A stretch of 64,000 nucleotides of DNA from Beverwykella pulmonaria. Its lineage: Eukaryota > Ascomycota > Dothideomycetes > Pleosporales > Melanommataceae. The position numbers were made by a program, and so were the translations under genes. The notes beneath the pieces were generated by a model. The model had not been told where the DNA came from, did no database searches, and saw only the letters and a program-made list of their open reading frames with translations. This document shows positions 12,401 through 25,003 of the stretch, piece after piece; positions within the stretch are counted from its first letter, which is position 1, and every line of letters begins with the position of its first letter. The stretch lies in assembly GCA_001599595.1 (NCBI GenBank), contig BCHH01000006.1, positions 2,402,319 through 2,466,318 of the forward strand, written 5' to 3'.

Positions 12401-15400
12401 GTCAATTATCTTCTTCGCACCAGCGACACCCTCATTTGCTAGTCCAGAGCCTGTGATCTCGACAAACTCCTTTCCAGGTAAAGCCCCGACAGAGGCCAAG
12501 AATCGCGCGTATATGCGAGCCACTGTTGTCTTGCCTATAACACGTCAGAAGAGAAATTTGACACTAGTAGCGCATACCTGTGCCGGGATTTCCTAACATT
12601 ACCATTCCCATCCTCTCCTTCTTCATGTCGATGCCTTGTCTCGCAACAGTCTCAATCTTTGCCTTAATGTTGAGGAATTTCTCTTTGACTTCCTCCAATC
12701 CGGTGAGCCCCATGAGGTCATCAATCGCATCATTAGACGCCCCCTCTACTTTCTTTTGCCTCTCCCACTCCAACTCCAAGGAGCTCTTCTTCAAAGCAAT
12801 CGGTTTCGGAGCAGCCGTGGATTTCTGGCCTTGTGCGCCTGACTGTCGAGGAACTTTGCCATTATTATCGTTGGCTGAGGTGCTTGTAGTGGAGGGAGGG
12901 TGTGTGGTTTGGGAATTTGTGGCTAGGGAAAGTGTGGTTTGGGAAGCCTTCGGAGCAACCTGCGGCAATAACTGGGCTGCTTGACGCTGGGTGGTCTCTA
13001 AGTCACGCTTCTTCTGCTCCAGTGCACGTGCCCTTTCCCAAGCTGTCTGTTTGTCCTCGGCCTCCTCCCTAATTTTCCGAATTTGCATGTCGAGATCTGC
13101 AACATCTGAGTCATGCTTGACTTGAGCTCTTAGCCGTTTGTCCTGAAGCTCTATGTCTCTTTTCAAGATTTTTTCGTCCCGTTTGTTGTCTATTTCGCAT
13201 TTTTGGCACGTCGATGGCTGTGTTTCGTAGCATTTCCGCTTCCGCACATGTCCTTTCGAGCATTTGACTTCCAAAATTTTATCGCAGTCCATCCTGGAGT
13301 GATCAGAGCGGTAGTGGCAGCTCCTTGGGCACTTATGTACACCGCATTTCAAAAATGACCCACTATAGCCCAGTTAGTGGAGAAGTTGATATAATCTAGA
13401 TACTTACCAGGGCTCCTTGCAACCACCATCAGGACATTCCTTGTCGAAATCTTCGGGAGAACGTAGGACAGCGAGTCGTGAAGGATGCTGTTCACATTTG
13501 ACTGGAAGCCCGTCATAAATACGATTTTTGGCTTTGAGCATATCGATAAATTGCTTCCATAACTGCCCCCCCTTTCTAGAGTTCATGAATGTCTCTGAAT
13601 CGCCAATAATAATCAGGCCATTTCTGGCCCGTGATAGCAACACATTAAGCCGTTCTGGGGCAGACATAAAACCTATGTCACCTTTGCTATTACTTCTTGT
13701 CAGTGACACAATAACGATCTCGCTCTCGTCGCCCTGGAAATTATCTATGGTATGTCAGTGCATTTGATCTATGTGATAAGGGAAAAGAAACTAATTTCAT
13801 AATCCAGGCCCGGTGTAGAAGTCGTCGATCGTGGGCGGTTCGCCGTTGTCTTCTCTCAAGTGTCATGGACTCACCTATTGTAGATATCCTAACCTTAGGT
13901 TTGTTGGCCTGCGCGGTTGCAGAAGGCATTAAGCCGGCTCGAACCAAGTCATGCGAATCAAGGTCGTTCAAAACCGGGTCATTGTCTCTACTGAGCTCAT
14001 CTCTCAGAAGGTGGAGTTGGCCGAGATAAGGGGTCAAGATGACGATTTTCTCCGTCGGCATGTTGATTTCTTGCTGGCCGAGGTAGCGCAGGCACTTAAT
14101 TGCCATTTGTATCTCGTACAGATTCCGCTTCGTAGAGGGAGATGTACCATCTTTCCAATCGCGTACGTTTTGCATTGCCTCCTCGTTGTGCCCATGATTC
14201 AGGAAGATGATATTGTCCTGTAATCCTTTGATGCTCGGTCGATTCTTCGTACTACTGGCGTCGACGAGGTTCGGATATGTCAGTTGTCTCACGAAGTCAG
14301 CCAATTCAGGACGCATCCGGTGTTGTTGGAGCAACGTGTGATGAGGATATCCTCGCACTATGAGCCTTTCAAAAAGGGATCGGTTCAAGTCGTAACCATC
14401 GCCCTTTTCTACGCTGAGGGTGAAATTTACCTTTGGCCGAAGTTGCTGGTGATCTCCAATTAGAATGAGCTGCTTCGTATCTGGGCTCAGTGCTGTCAAA
14501 ATATGGCTCTCTAGTATTTCTCCCGCCTCTTCTACGAGGACAACTCCAGGACGTACTGAGCTCAGAATTTGCACGTACTTTGCTGCAGCCGTCGTAGTAC
14601 AAGCAATAATGCGCTTTGATCGGAGGACTGTGAGCTCTCTCTCCATGTATATAGATGCGATCTGCTCAAGGTTTTTATTATAGCTGTGGCCAGCTGATTG
14701 AACTGCATCCAGTCTTTCTTTAAGGATCTCCGTTTTCCATGTCTGTTGCAGTTTCAGGCGATCAGATGCTTTAATATTCCACACCTCAGGATATTTGACT
14801 GCTATCCTCTTGAATGGTGTGGCATCTTTTCCTCGACACCACCGGTCAAGGAGGTAGAAGGTACTATCAATAGCTCTTCCCTTCTTTCCCACATGGATTG
14901 TTCCGTCATTACGTGTCGGTACTTCAAAGGCTGAAAAGAAAGGTGGACCTTCGGTGAGGAATTCAAGATGTTCAAGAATGTCATCTCTCGAGGGCGCCTC
15001 CTGTTCTAAGCCTGAGAACGCCTGCTGCAAATTCTGTCCTTCGTCCTGAGCCTCTCTTCTCATCCAGTCGAGAATATCGCATTGCTCTCGCGTAAGCCTT
15101 ACTTGTGACGCAGCGTCATTCATTGAGAGGTCTCGGACAGATAGAGCTGACTTCCGGGAAGACCCTAGACGAACAATTTGAGCTCTTGGAATACCCAGTT
15201 TGATCAAATCTTCGATGAATTGATCAAGCGCATGATGTTTATAGGTTATAATAAGAATTGTTTCGTTAGAGTGGCAGAAAATAGCTTTTGCAAGCAAGGC
15301 GCCAATGAACGACTTTCCTGTCCCTACTTGCAATTAGGAAAAGCTTTCATCGCATTTTCAGGAGCAACTAACCTGGCGGCCCTTGAATTGTACTCAATCT

Positions 15401-16837
15401 ACTGAGCATCCCCATGATGAAGCATGCAGCCTGCGACTTATCCAGCTTTGTCGTGTTAGGAAGTTGAAGAGCATCCTGAATATCAAGGAAAGGATTACGG
15501 AGCAAATCTCTCACTAGAGCCGTAATATCGGGTGAAAGCTGGTAGTTCGGAGGCTTGGGCTTTGACTTCGTGTTCCAGCGAAGAATTTCGTCCTCAAAGG
15601 GCAACTCTTTGATTTCCTTAAGCTGCTTCAGAATGGGTGCGTAAGAGAACAAGGCAGTGCTCAACTGCACCAACTTGACGACTTTCGCTCCTTTTATACA
15701 GCGTAATGCTCTGTCTGAATTGGCCCCTGGAATTTGCAAACACAGAACTGGTGGCTTCGTTACGAGAAGATCCTCTTCACGGATCAATGTACCTAATGTT
15801 ACAACCTCGTCATCTGCAATAATACATGCTAACGACTCATGCTTCAAGTATTTCGGGTTTTCCTTGAGGAATTGTCGTCGAAGTGCTTCGCTCTTTTTTG
15901 GCATTTGTGGGAGATCATTCATGCATTGGAGCTGTAATGCCCACGGGCTTCGGCCATCACAATGGACTCCAGCCATAGAAAGGTATTCAGTTGAAAATGC
16001 CCTCCTCTGCCCTTTCTTCATGTTGAGCTCCATATGTGTTTCCTCTCTCATGTCACACACCATATCTTCGCGGAGCAGACGAAACTGGCCGTCAATATGA
16101 AAGGCGAGCCCGTCGGGTCTTAGTGCGAGAGCGCTCGTCTCATGGGCTCGTGGTAGGTAAGGCTCTTTTGCCGAAAGTTCATCAGCTGTTGGAAGGATCG
16201 TAATTTTGTTGATTTCAGAAAAATCGTTGTCGTGCCGTCCGCCAGGTCCGCCCGCTCGATTTGAATGCCCTGCGATTAAATTTTCAACAATGTGCGCAAT
16301 TCTTTGACCCCGTAGGCGTATCTCCCGATTAGCGGACTCCAAAAGCCTCTTATTGATGACACTATCCTGCGCAAGCTGAACAAATGCAAGAGCCTTCTCC
16401 TTCGGTAGAGACAGGAGTTCCAACAAGAGCCAAGAAAATGCTTCTTCTCCATCTCTAGCCAGCTGACTGGATTTGAAAGCAGCTATGAATGCGTCCCAGG
16501 CAAGCTCTGCTTCTACAAAGCATAGCATCAATTGTTGCAAGACTGCTCCGCCGCACAGCATTTTCAGTTCCGGTGCCGCGAGGTAACGAAAAATGGCTGT
16601 GACCGATTCTTGGAGGAAGGGAAGCTCGGTGCTTGAGCTGAGGGCTGACTGAAAAGCGGCACGCCCATGGTCACTCGCTTGGAGTTTCTGGACACACAAA
16701 GCCCTGTTATCTTGGTCGCAAACTGCCTCAAGGAACAACCTAGCATTTTTGATGTCGATGGTCTTGTCGCCCTTGAGTACGCCTGTGAAGAGAGATCGAA
16801 GCCTGATGCTCCGAGGAGAAGTCTTTTTGCTTGACAT
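9432..16837 (-). CDS. ZNFX1-like SF1 helicase fused to NFX1 zinc cluster and three CbbX-type AAA modules
   Basis: Seven exons (16837-15373, 15323-13875, 13744-13408, 13362-12578, 12534-11632, 11577-10813, 10753-9432) join in phase to 2341 residues; six introns of 43-130 bp. Order: about 480 N-terminal residues without a known domain; UPF1/ZNFX1-type helicase with Walker A GPPGTGKS (486-493), motif II VEEAGE (752-757), GDHQQLRP (778-785), NFQGDE (973-978) and LLSRAR (1007-1012); a short NFX1-like Cys/His cluster (about 1080-1150); a coiled linker; three AAA modules with Walker A at about 1341, 1619 and 1899, each with the IDEAY/VDEAY Walker B of the CbbX/SpoVK group; then a charged coiled coil (about 2185-2310). 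All ATPase motifs look intact. ZNFX1-class helicases act with Argonautes in animals, and the next gene upstream is an Argonaute. Predicted role: RNA helicase/remodeller in small-RNA silencing. Confidence 0.9.
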
Positions 16838-17708
16838 ATTGACAAGTTGTTTCGCCCAGTGCAGTGGTTGATGTGAATATGCGTAAGCTTGTGAAGCGAC
16901 AATATGTTACATAGCAAGGTCAAAGGAAATGACGCGTCGGGGAGAGAAGAGCAGAAGCAGTAGAAGTTTTTTCCAAGGGGAACAACATTTGTAGGCGTCC
17001 TGGTGGCCAGACTCCTACCCCGCAATACTGCACCAGTAAGGATTGTTCTAATTATTAGCGGAAAGTGTCATATACCAAAACTACACAATGGCCGCTTCCC
17101 ATTATAACATATTTTACCACTTTGCCAAATACACACCGGAAGAAGTAATTGCAATTCTTCTGTATAGAATAGCTGTGCACACTTTTGTAACTGCAATAAT
17201 GAGCACCGTGCATTAACACATAATAAGAGAAAGGCAAGCAGAGCTAAGTCATGATCTAACGTTAGTCTTATGTAATGTCAGCTGCTTTATACCTTTCTTT
17301 CAGCCAGGTTGCTTTCGCAGAACTTCAATAAATACTTGATTTTCAAATGATTTACGGTATAAAAACCTATCCATAAAGCAGATTGCAATTTGGCCAGTAT
17401 ATGGATAACGAAGTTCTTCATTCATAGCTGTTTTTGTGCTGAAAGTGAAAGTGCTCTAAATCACGAATATCGTGAACTCTCACAGAGGTAGAGCAGATCC
17501 AAATTCCATATCGGACGCTGATCATTAATCTAAAACAACCGTATTCCGACTTTCTGCAAAAAAAAAAAGGGGTTCCCTTGGTGGGGTAATGAGAAAAGAG
17601 ACAAAAGACTCAACCCAAAACATCTCCTTGCCATACCAAATCTCTCTGCATGTAAAATTTTCAGACGAACTAAATACAATATCAAGGATTAAAACAAAAC
17701 GTTAAATG
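16838..17708. other. Spacer between Argonaute and helicase genes
   Basis: Holds the 3' flank of the Argonaute gene and the promoter of the helicase gene, both on the minus strand. AT-rich with an A-tract near 17558-17568. No gene recognised. Confidence 0.5.
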
Positions 17709-20700
17709 TTAAATGTAAAACATCGCGTTTCTGACATTAGGGTGTATTGTCACCAGACTAGCATCTGGGGTTTGAGATGCACCTGCCGCACCTGTCCCAA
17801 CCGAGCTCGCATCGGGGCTTGAAAGCGGAGAAGGATCAAATAATCCACTTAAGTAGCATCGAGCTCTCGTACAGACAAGATCAGCATAGTATGCCGGTGG
17901 ACAGATACTCACAGCTTTAGTTGCCCTTCCGAAGAGATAACACATGTTATGCGTCAGGTCCTCGAGGGCATCCGCAGCGGTGCTGAATTGTGCCGGTAAT
18001 TTCAGATTACGGAAAATCTGGTCATATACGACATAGTAGTGAGCTGGCCGAGCAGTTCCTTGAATTGCAGTGTGCGCTTGGAGGAAGAAATCCCAGTTAC
18101 GAGCTTCGGTCACACCGCGGTCGACTACCGTACCATTCATGGGGTTACCTCCACGGTCTGCTTCCTCCTTTTTTGTGGGGTAGAAGCGAGTGTTGTGGCG
18201 CTTCCCGACGATGATAATAGTGATAAGTGGCTTTCCAGCCTTGGTCTCTATAGCAGAATACACAATTTTGCAGGCCGCACGGAGAGCTGGAAGTTCCTGG
18301 TCAAGGACAATGTCATACTGGCCTTCAGAAACTCCATCTCGGTATACAAGAATATTTTCCGGTAAAGTTTTGTTCCTCTCCCTCCAGAGCAGAAGCCGCG
18401 ACTTGAAAATCGCATCCAGGTCGGTGACCATTTCCTGACGAGCAGGTTGGACTCGAATTTCAGCCGGCCACTGTCCTAGCCATTCATCAACTGAGGCGAC
18501 TATCCCAGCGACACTTGGGGCTTTCGACGAAGAACCTGGAGACGGATGAGTGACGTCAATTCCAACGATCATGGTTTTTTTTGCCGCAATAAATCCTAAT
18601 TTGGGAGGATCAAGCGCATGGTTTCTGCCACCTAGCTTCAGGTTGAACTTCAGAGCCACGTTGGCTAAATACTGCGCATTCGCCCTAGAAAATTTCGAGT
18701 CGAGGACACACACGTTGAGGATGCCCTCTTTGACATCGCATATATATTTGACGCGGTTATAGGCCACAGTCATTGCATTCTCTGGAATTATCACCAGAAT
18801 CAATTTCGGTCGTCTCGGATTGATGGCAAACCTGTGTATCCAGTGGTCGATTTCAGACTCAAGTTCTTGAGAATTTGGGGTAATGTGCTTCCCTGGCATG
18901 TAGCTATTAACTGTAATCCCGAGTTCTCGGAGTTTCGCTTGGAACTCATCCAACTTGTTCAAGAAATCTTGGTCGGTATGCCAGGGGCTACGAGCTGTCT
19001 GCAGAGAGATGCGTAAGTAAGTCCATGAAGGCAGATCGGCTTTGGTGACGAATTTCACTGATCGCATGTCCCAACCCCCAAACCTTGGTATTACCGCCCC
19101 AGTCCCGGAATATTTAACTGCTGGAACATCCAGCACTCGGCCTGGGACGGTAATCAATTTCGGAGTTATATTAATACCAAATTCGTTCTGTGTGAGTGTT
19201 AGCCTGTGCTTGACCTAGGTAAGATTGTTCGCACCAATGTCGGATTCGTCGGCTCGAAACCCAGCAAGCGGCCGCCGGAAGTCACAATTGACTGAGCGTT
19301 GTGAATAGGCCGCCGCACAGCGAATCGAATCATCTGCTGCGTCTGCCTACTACTCAGCTTTGTACCTGCGGGTTGACCGGGTCTGACCTCGCAGACTTGG
19401 GCCGGTAAATACGAAGGGTTGTCTTTTGTTGCGACGTTCACTACGGGTAACGTCGGGTCCCTGACGGTAATATTGTACGCTACAACCCTCAGTATCAGAA
19501 ACACACTTTTGGAAAATCGAGATCTTACTCTGTTTAAAGAAGTCAAAGACACTGATGTACCTCCCTGTAGGCGGTGGTGCCGGACCAACTTTAACACCTT
19601 TTTTACCCTTCTTCCCACCTCCACTAGCTGCAGGCCCAGGTGTGCTTGAAGAAGCACTAGGAGAATTATCCAGGAAAAACTGCACATCTTTTGCGCCAGC
19701 GCCAAATTGTGGCACTATTGGTGGACGTGGCAAGTTGCGGCCATCATCCTTGGTTGCGAAACCTTGGACCGTCTTAATCCGAGGAATGCGATTGCCCCGG
19801 CTATTCGTTCGTACGATGTGTGTCACATCAACAGACAGTTTCTTTACAAATTTGAGTAGATTGACTTTGTTTGGGCCGTTGTCTGACATAAAGGCATTCA
19901 TGAGCCTATCAAGGGGTCCTTCGTCATAAAAGGCCATGTTCTTAACTTGCACATTCACGAGGATGCGAGCAGTCGCAGCTCGAACACTCATGAAAATCCC
20001 TCGGATTACTTGTAAGCCAGCACCGAGACTCATGCTATCCTGAGTGCCAGCATTCATGCCAAAGTGTCGATTTGCCGCAATCGTTGCTATCGTAGAGTCA
20101 GCTTTCGGATGGTGACCAAGGACGATATTCAAGGCTTGAATGATTTCGTCTTTGGAACCAAACATCAAGCCCGCTTGTGATGAGGTCAGATGATTGATCA
20201 GCTCGGCCAAGGTTAGGGATCCCGTGAACTCGAGGCGACAACGGTATTGCGTCGCATTCGGTGCTGGGACATCTTCCTCCTCTGCCCGGTAGGTGACAAT
20301 GTACTCGTCCTTTTCTAGGTCAAGCTCATTCCGGGAAATCAAGTTCGACTTGAAATCTGTTGCGATGTTGTGTCCGTGTGGGAGGAAATGCTCCTCTATG
20401 AGAAGCTGGACAATTCTTTTGGCTCTCTTGCCTACTGGTACTCTCCCTCTATTATCTGCGGCAATAGCCACACTGTAGCGGTAAAGCTCCAAATCTTTCT
20501 TCGAGTAGAGATTAAAATAATTAGTCCAGAGTATGATATTCCTCCCTCTAGCCCCATATCCCGGCCTCGGTGGATTTGGGTCGCTCGGCTTCTTTTTTCT
20601 CACTTCCACTGCAGATTTATTTTCGATTCGTTCAACTTCCTTATCAGGATCCGGACGCAGCCCATTGTCTTGCCTACGAGTACACTGTTAATTAGTTATG

Positions 20701-20981
20701 TGAAACAGATCAAGTCATTCCACTTGCCGGAAAACCTCAACTTCAGCTGGAGCCCCACGACCTCTTCCTACCCCTCCTCGTGGTACGCCAAAATCCCCAC
20801 GACCTCTTCCTCTCTCTCCTCGCGTTGCGCCAAAATCCCCACGGCCTCTTCCTCTCTCCCCTCGTGTTGCGGTGGTATCCCCACGACCGCCTGTTCCACG
20901 CCCCCTGGAGTGAAAGGGTACCGATTGATCGCCACGGCCTCTCCCTCTACCTCGTCCACGATCGGGCGAATTTGCAGACAT
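17709..20981 (-). CDS. Argonaute (QDE-2/AGO family), slicer tetrad complete
   Basis: Exons 20981-20724, 20684-19529, 19479-19235 and 19187-17709 give 1045 residues. Residues 1-86 are an RG/RGG-rich tail with two 14-residue repeats, followed by the N domain, PAZ, MID and PIWI domains. The PIWI catalytic tetrad is complete: Asp764 (GIDVTHP), Glu805 (ARQEM), Asp837 (YRDGVSEGQ) and His936 (PAHYYV). It should bind small RNAs and cut target RNA. Splice sites were chosen to restore the conserved PAZ-to-linker segments (FDFFKQ-TYNITV and NPTL-NEFGI-NITPK-LITVPGR). The first intron is short (39 bp) with an unusual GTGGAA donor, so the N-terminal junction is the least certain. Neurospora qde-2 is the best-known relative. 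A ZNFX1-like helicase gene follows on the same strand. Confidence 0.95.
20724..20960 (-). repeat. Imperfect RGG-coding tandem repeats in Argonaute exon 1
   Basis: The N-terminal exon encodes two adjacent 14-residue units starting GERGRGRGDFG (42 bp each at DNA level) flanked by shorter RGRG runs. Such repeats arise by slippage and are copy-number variable. RGG tails are known targets of arginine methylation and RNA binding. Confidence 0.7.
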
Positions 20982-22516
20982 TTGAAAAAGCCGCTAAGCA
21001 AGATTCAACAAATAAGGGAGGTAATTGTGTTTGTTGAAATCCCACCAGGTCCAAAACTTTATGAAATAAGGGCGACACAGAAATGCGCTGTACAATGTTT
21101 TTGCTTTTGAAAGCGCCCATTGGGCTTCAAAGGCGGGGAAATACCCCGCAGAGATATCAGGGAGACGAGAATTGGGTGTGCCCGCCTACTTGCAGTATTT
21201 ACCTTACAGTACAGCGCTATTTTCGTGTATTATGACGTCTTCAGATGAGACAGACTGTCCATTGTGGCTACCCCACGTAATCCAGGCCCGTTCGTGATAC
21301 GTAAACACTAGAATTCGATGCTCGACCGGTGAGGGCGATGGAGCCAACCTGGAGTGGTACGTAATGAGTGATGTGTAAGAATAGATAGTGGCAGCGTATT
21401 CAAGCACTCGGGCAGCTTGAGAGTCATGTTTTCGCCACCCCACCCAATTCTCTTCAACTTACGCTGGTAATTGATCAATTTTGCATGTGATTCTCAGACT
21501 ATCTGACTTACCGAGTAAAGATTGGGACTAATACAGAGGTGTATCATCAACATGCTGTTTTGAGTGTTTTCCCGAGATTTGTCAGAAGATCACGTATAAT
21601 ATTCCCATACAAATTACATACGAAATTACACCAATCACCATATTGTGTAACCACAACCTGACATGACAACAGCCCTGCAGTGCTCCTTCATAGCCTTAAT
21701 GCAATTTAAGTAGTCATGAAGGCTAATCCTCTCCCACGCCGTAGCTAGATACTAAGGTAGCTCTGTTTTAGTGTGTGAAATCTAGGCGTCCAGATGCGAA
21801 CGGGTTCCTTGCATGTAAGCTAATTATGTAGTGCATTAGCGCGGTTAAAGTATAGTGGAGGAGATTGGTACTGTAAATATAGGGCACTACCAGTCACGTG
21901 GTGACGTGGATAGGCCACGGACTAATCAGTCCGCTGCACTATATATAAATTGTACATACACACGTGGACAACGCAATCCACACAATCAGACCCTCATCAG
22001 AACCCTGCTTATACTACTAAAAAGTATATCTTGGTTGATCAGGCTGGTCTGTGATCAAGCACTGTGAACAGGGCATAGAGCGCGGGTACTACGTCGCGTA
22101 TATCAGCACGGATGATGGTCAGTGGTCGCGATGCGAGGATAGAATATTAGAGCGAGTTATTGAGCAGGATTTCCAGAATTATTAGGGTAGTGAGACTTAT
22201 CTTACTTTCTATAAGACGAGTGCTTAGATTCTCAATTTGGTTGTCTCTTTACGGAGGATTTGGGAGACGGCAAGGAATACGAGCAGGCGTACTATGATAT
22301 TCTGAAAGCCTTCAGTGTGTCTCTAGCTGATAGAACTGGAGGAATGCTCAAGTGAAGAGGGTTTTGCATCATTAGAAGCATGCTGATGAGTACGGCTTCT
22401 TGTTAAGCTACTTTGCATGTATTTACGAACAAAGCATATCATAATTGAGTTACGCCTTCGCCTACGCCTCTAAACTCTATCTATCTCAAACCTGAGAAAC
22501 AAATACTAGATTTTAC
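20982..22516. other. AT-rich intergenic region with hairpins, possible element debris
   Basis: No gene seen. Around 21890-21935 there are two inverted repeats: GTCAC/GTGAC around GTG (21893-21905) and a 6-bp stem with a 4-nt loop (21918-21933), followed by a TATATATAA box. The pattern is reminiscent of the end of a fungal retroelement or a miniature element, but no coding remnant, terminal repeat or target duplication was identified. Confidence 0.3.
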
Positions 22517-23896
22517 TTATGGCTCCATCAGACCCTTGTGAATGATAACCTTCTCATCAGGCCTGATCGGATCCACATAGTCAATCTTCTCCCTCGTCTG
22601 TTCCAGATGCACACTTCCCCATCTCAACAACGCCCCAAACGTACCCGGCTCTCCGTCCTTCCCCTCATTCTCCTTCATATCTAGCAGCGATCCAGCAGCC
22701 AATCCCTTCGTCAGCCCCTTCCCATGTGTAATTTTCTCCATACAACTCTTGGTCAAAAGCAACCAAGCAGTCTCATACGCCTTTTTATGCTGTTCACTCT
22801 CCGGATCCGCATCCAACCGCGTAGTAAACACGTCAAACAGCGCCTGTCCTTCGAACCCAACAACCGTCTCAGCAGGCCAATCCTCGGTAAGCGCATCGAA
22901 GAGAAGTACTTTGTTCATGTAGTATTCCACGCCATCAAAGCCGCCGTTAGGTTCTTGAAGCCAACAGAGCCGCACCCAGGCGACGACCTGTCCGACATAG
23001 CCTAGCACAGTGAGTTCGTCGACCTTGAACTCCCATTTGAAACCGCGTGCTTCCGGCTCGGCGAAGTTTAAGTCTTTTACGAATGCGATGAGTGGCGATT
23101 CGATGATGCCGGTGTAGTCGTTGCGACCTTTCCAAAAGTAAACGAAGAGATCATGCCTAGTCACAAGAGTTAGTCTTCACCCTCAATTGGAGTATCAGAT
23201 AACAAAACCCCAAGCTCCCAAAACAATCATGAAAATTGAATAAGTTCAGGGTTGTCGTGAGTAGCTAAGGCTCCTAGTCGGAAAACAAGTTGGAACTCTT
23301 GGTGTGTTTGACGTCACAAGGAGAACTCACCATTTCCTAATAAAAAGATCGCCTTTCCTTGCAGCAACGAAGTGATTCCCCATATGCTGTCCAAACATCC
23401 ACGGAACGCTGACAGTATACGGGCTCGAGTTATCCGCCAACTGATCCCAGCAAATCTTATCCAGATGCCTAAACAAGAAGTTGCCGACATCCATCCATAC
23501 CCCACCGTAAGCATACAGCGCCGCACCGCGCAGGAAATCCGCACTATGCGGCCCAACATACGGACCCGTCATCCTGCCCTTTACGAATGACTCGGGGAGC
23601 TCTTCTGCCTTTATCCACGACAAAAAATGGTTTGGCGAATTCGGTACTGTGTCGAGGACGCGAACTGTCCAGTCTGGGCCAAGTAGGCGAACCCAGTTGA
23701 TGATATTTCGCTGGCACCAGCCCGGCATATCGTTGATGCCGGCGTGCCAGTACGTCCAGACGTTCTTTTCTGATGTGATGGGGGCGTGTTTGGATAGGAA
23801 TTCGATGATCTCGGCGTCGCTACGTTTATCCTTTGGTTCCACATAGCGGACCTGAGATTGGAATTCCTCTGGGATTGGAACTGGTGAGCCTGTCAT
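22517..23896 (-). CDS. Capsule-synthesis-like glycosyltransferase (GT32/Caps_synth type)
   Basis: Two exons (23896-23331 and 23156-22517) with a rather long 174-bp intron produce 401 residues. The junction restores RKWHDLFVYFWK. The DXD-like sugar-nucleotide site sits in LYAYGGVWMDVGN, preceded by the conserved SADFLRGAALY helix, as in the Caps_synth/OCH1-related glycosyltransferases. These enzymes transfer a sugar from a nucleotide donor and, in fungi, are often found in accessory clusters. There is no obvious signal peptide or membrane anchor, so it may act in the cytoplasm on a small acceptor. Donor and acceptor cannot be inferred. The gene is isolated in an AT-rich stretch. Confidence 0.8.
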
Positions 23897-25003
23897 TGTG
23901 ACTTATTGTTCGGTGCTACAGTATTATTTGTAAAGAAGGTAAATGTAAGGGTGTAACGCTGAAGGGGGTCCTAATTTATATATCGATGCTCTCTCCTTGC
24001 AGTCTCGAATCCTGTGATCATTGGTTTAATCATTCATTGGTGCCGATTCACTTATCTCGTTACTCTACTAGTTGACTAGCTCACTTCTGAATAAGGACAC
24101 TTGCCGAGGCTTATGTCAGACAGTCAGGATGCAAATGGCCGAGGAGAAGTGAGAACTAGTCTAAAATTGAAATGCGCTGGGCCACTCAGAATGCACCGCA
24201 GCACATGTAGCATGCGTTGGATATGACATAATCCTTTAGACCATTGCGATGCCCTCCGAGGGCATCCTCTACCTCGCATGATAAGTATGTCAGCAACATC
24301 TGCACTCCAATTCCTCGGCTGTCTATACCCTACATTATATCACTAATAAAACGCCTATTTAGAACTCACTAGGCCGAGAATTTCACTCCCGTCGGTATTC
24401 CATTTATGGGTTGATTGCAGTTTACTTGCACTTGTTGCAGTCAAATTGGAAAGCAAAATTCAACATTTCAATTTGTTTAAAGACTCACGATATCGTGGCT
24501 TTCATATGCTTGTCAGAGAAGGGGTTTCAAATATTGTACAAGTAACTCCATAATTTCGAATCTTAGATTGAGAAGCAATTTTCAGCATCCAGCGTGCAGC
24601 CAGCGAGTTTGGCAAGCTTGGCCATGTTGATCTAGATGAGGGGTTGATCTTCCTATGTTTACTGGAAGAGAAATTTGAATTTTGAGTTTAAGAAACCTAA
24701 TGAGGGATATAAATGGAGAGTTAGCCCTGTTGCTCTGCTTAGTCTTACTATGATTAATGTGAATGTGTGCTATATCCATATTCTAGACGTCAGTAGGCAG
24801 ACTGCGACATTGCTAGTCTTCTAGAGACACAACAGTGCCTTGTAGGTTTAGCTTGATACTTATCATTGAATTCCTCAAGGTTTTTATTACATGCTTTTCA
24901 GGCTATATCGGCTCCATTAAATTACGGTCCCGACACTTGTTCAACGCAGGCCGTAATTTAGAGCTCGAGACTACAATATAAGTTAACCCCAGTCATATAG
25001 TTT
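23897..25003. other. AT-rich intergenic region with two perfect inverted repeats
   Basis: No gene found. Two stem-forming sequences occur: a 9-bp palindrome with 1-nt spacer at 24248-24266 and 10-bp arms reading TAAATTACGG/CCGTAATTTA at 24918-24927 and 24951-24960. Composition and lack of frames suggest decayed accessory DNA. Confidence 0.4.
24918..24960. repeat. Inverted repeat, 10-bp perfect arms, 23-nt loop
   Basis: Arms 24918-24927 and 24951-24960 are exact reverse complements. It lies 44 bp beyond the stop of the small secreted protein gene and could be its transcript terminator hairpin or the ends of a tiny mobile relic. Confidence 0.6.

Noticed and set aside
15324..15372. Split of the long minus-strand gene into several genes
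   Set aside because: Each break falls at a short GT-AG intron that restores Walker A motifs or the zinc cluster in phase, so one gene is the better model.
21890..22330. Retrotransposon LTR
   Set aside because: Hairpins and a TATA-like run are suggestive, but no second copy, terminal TG/CA with target duplication or coding remnant was found.
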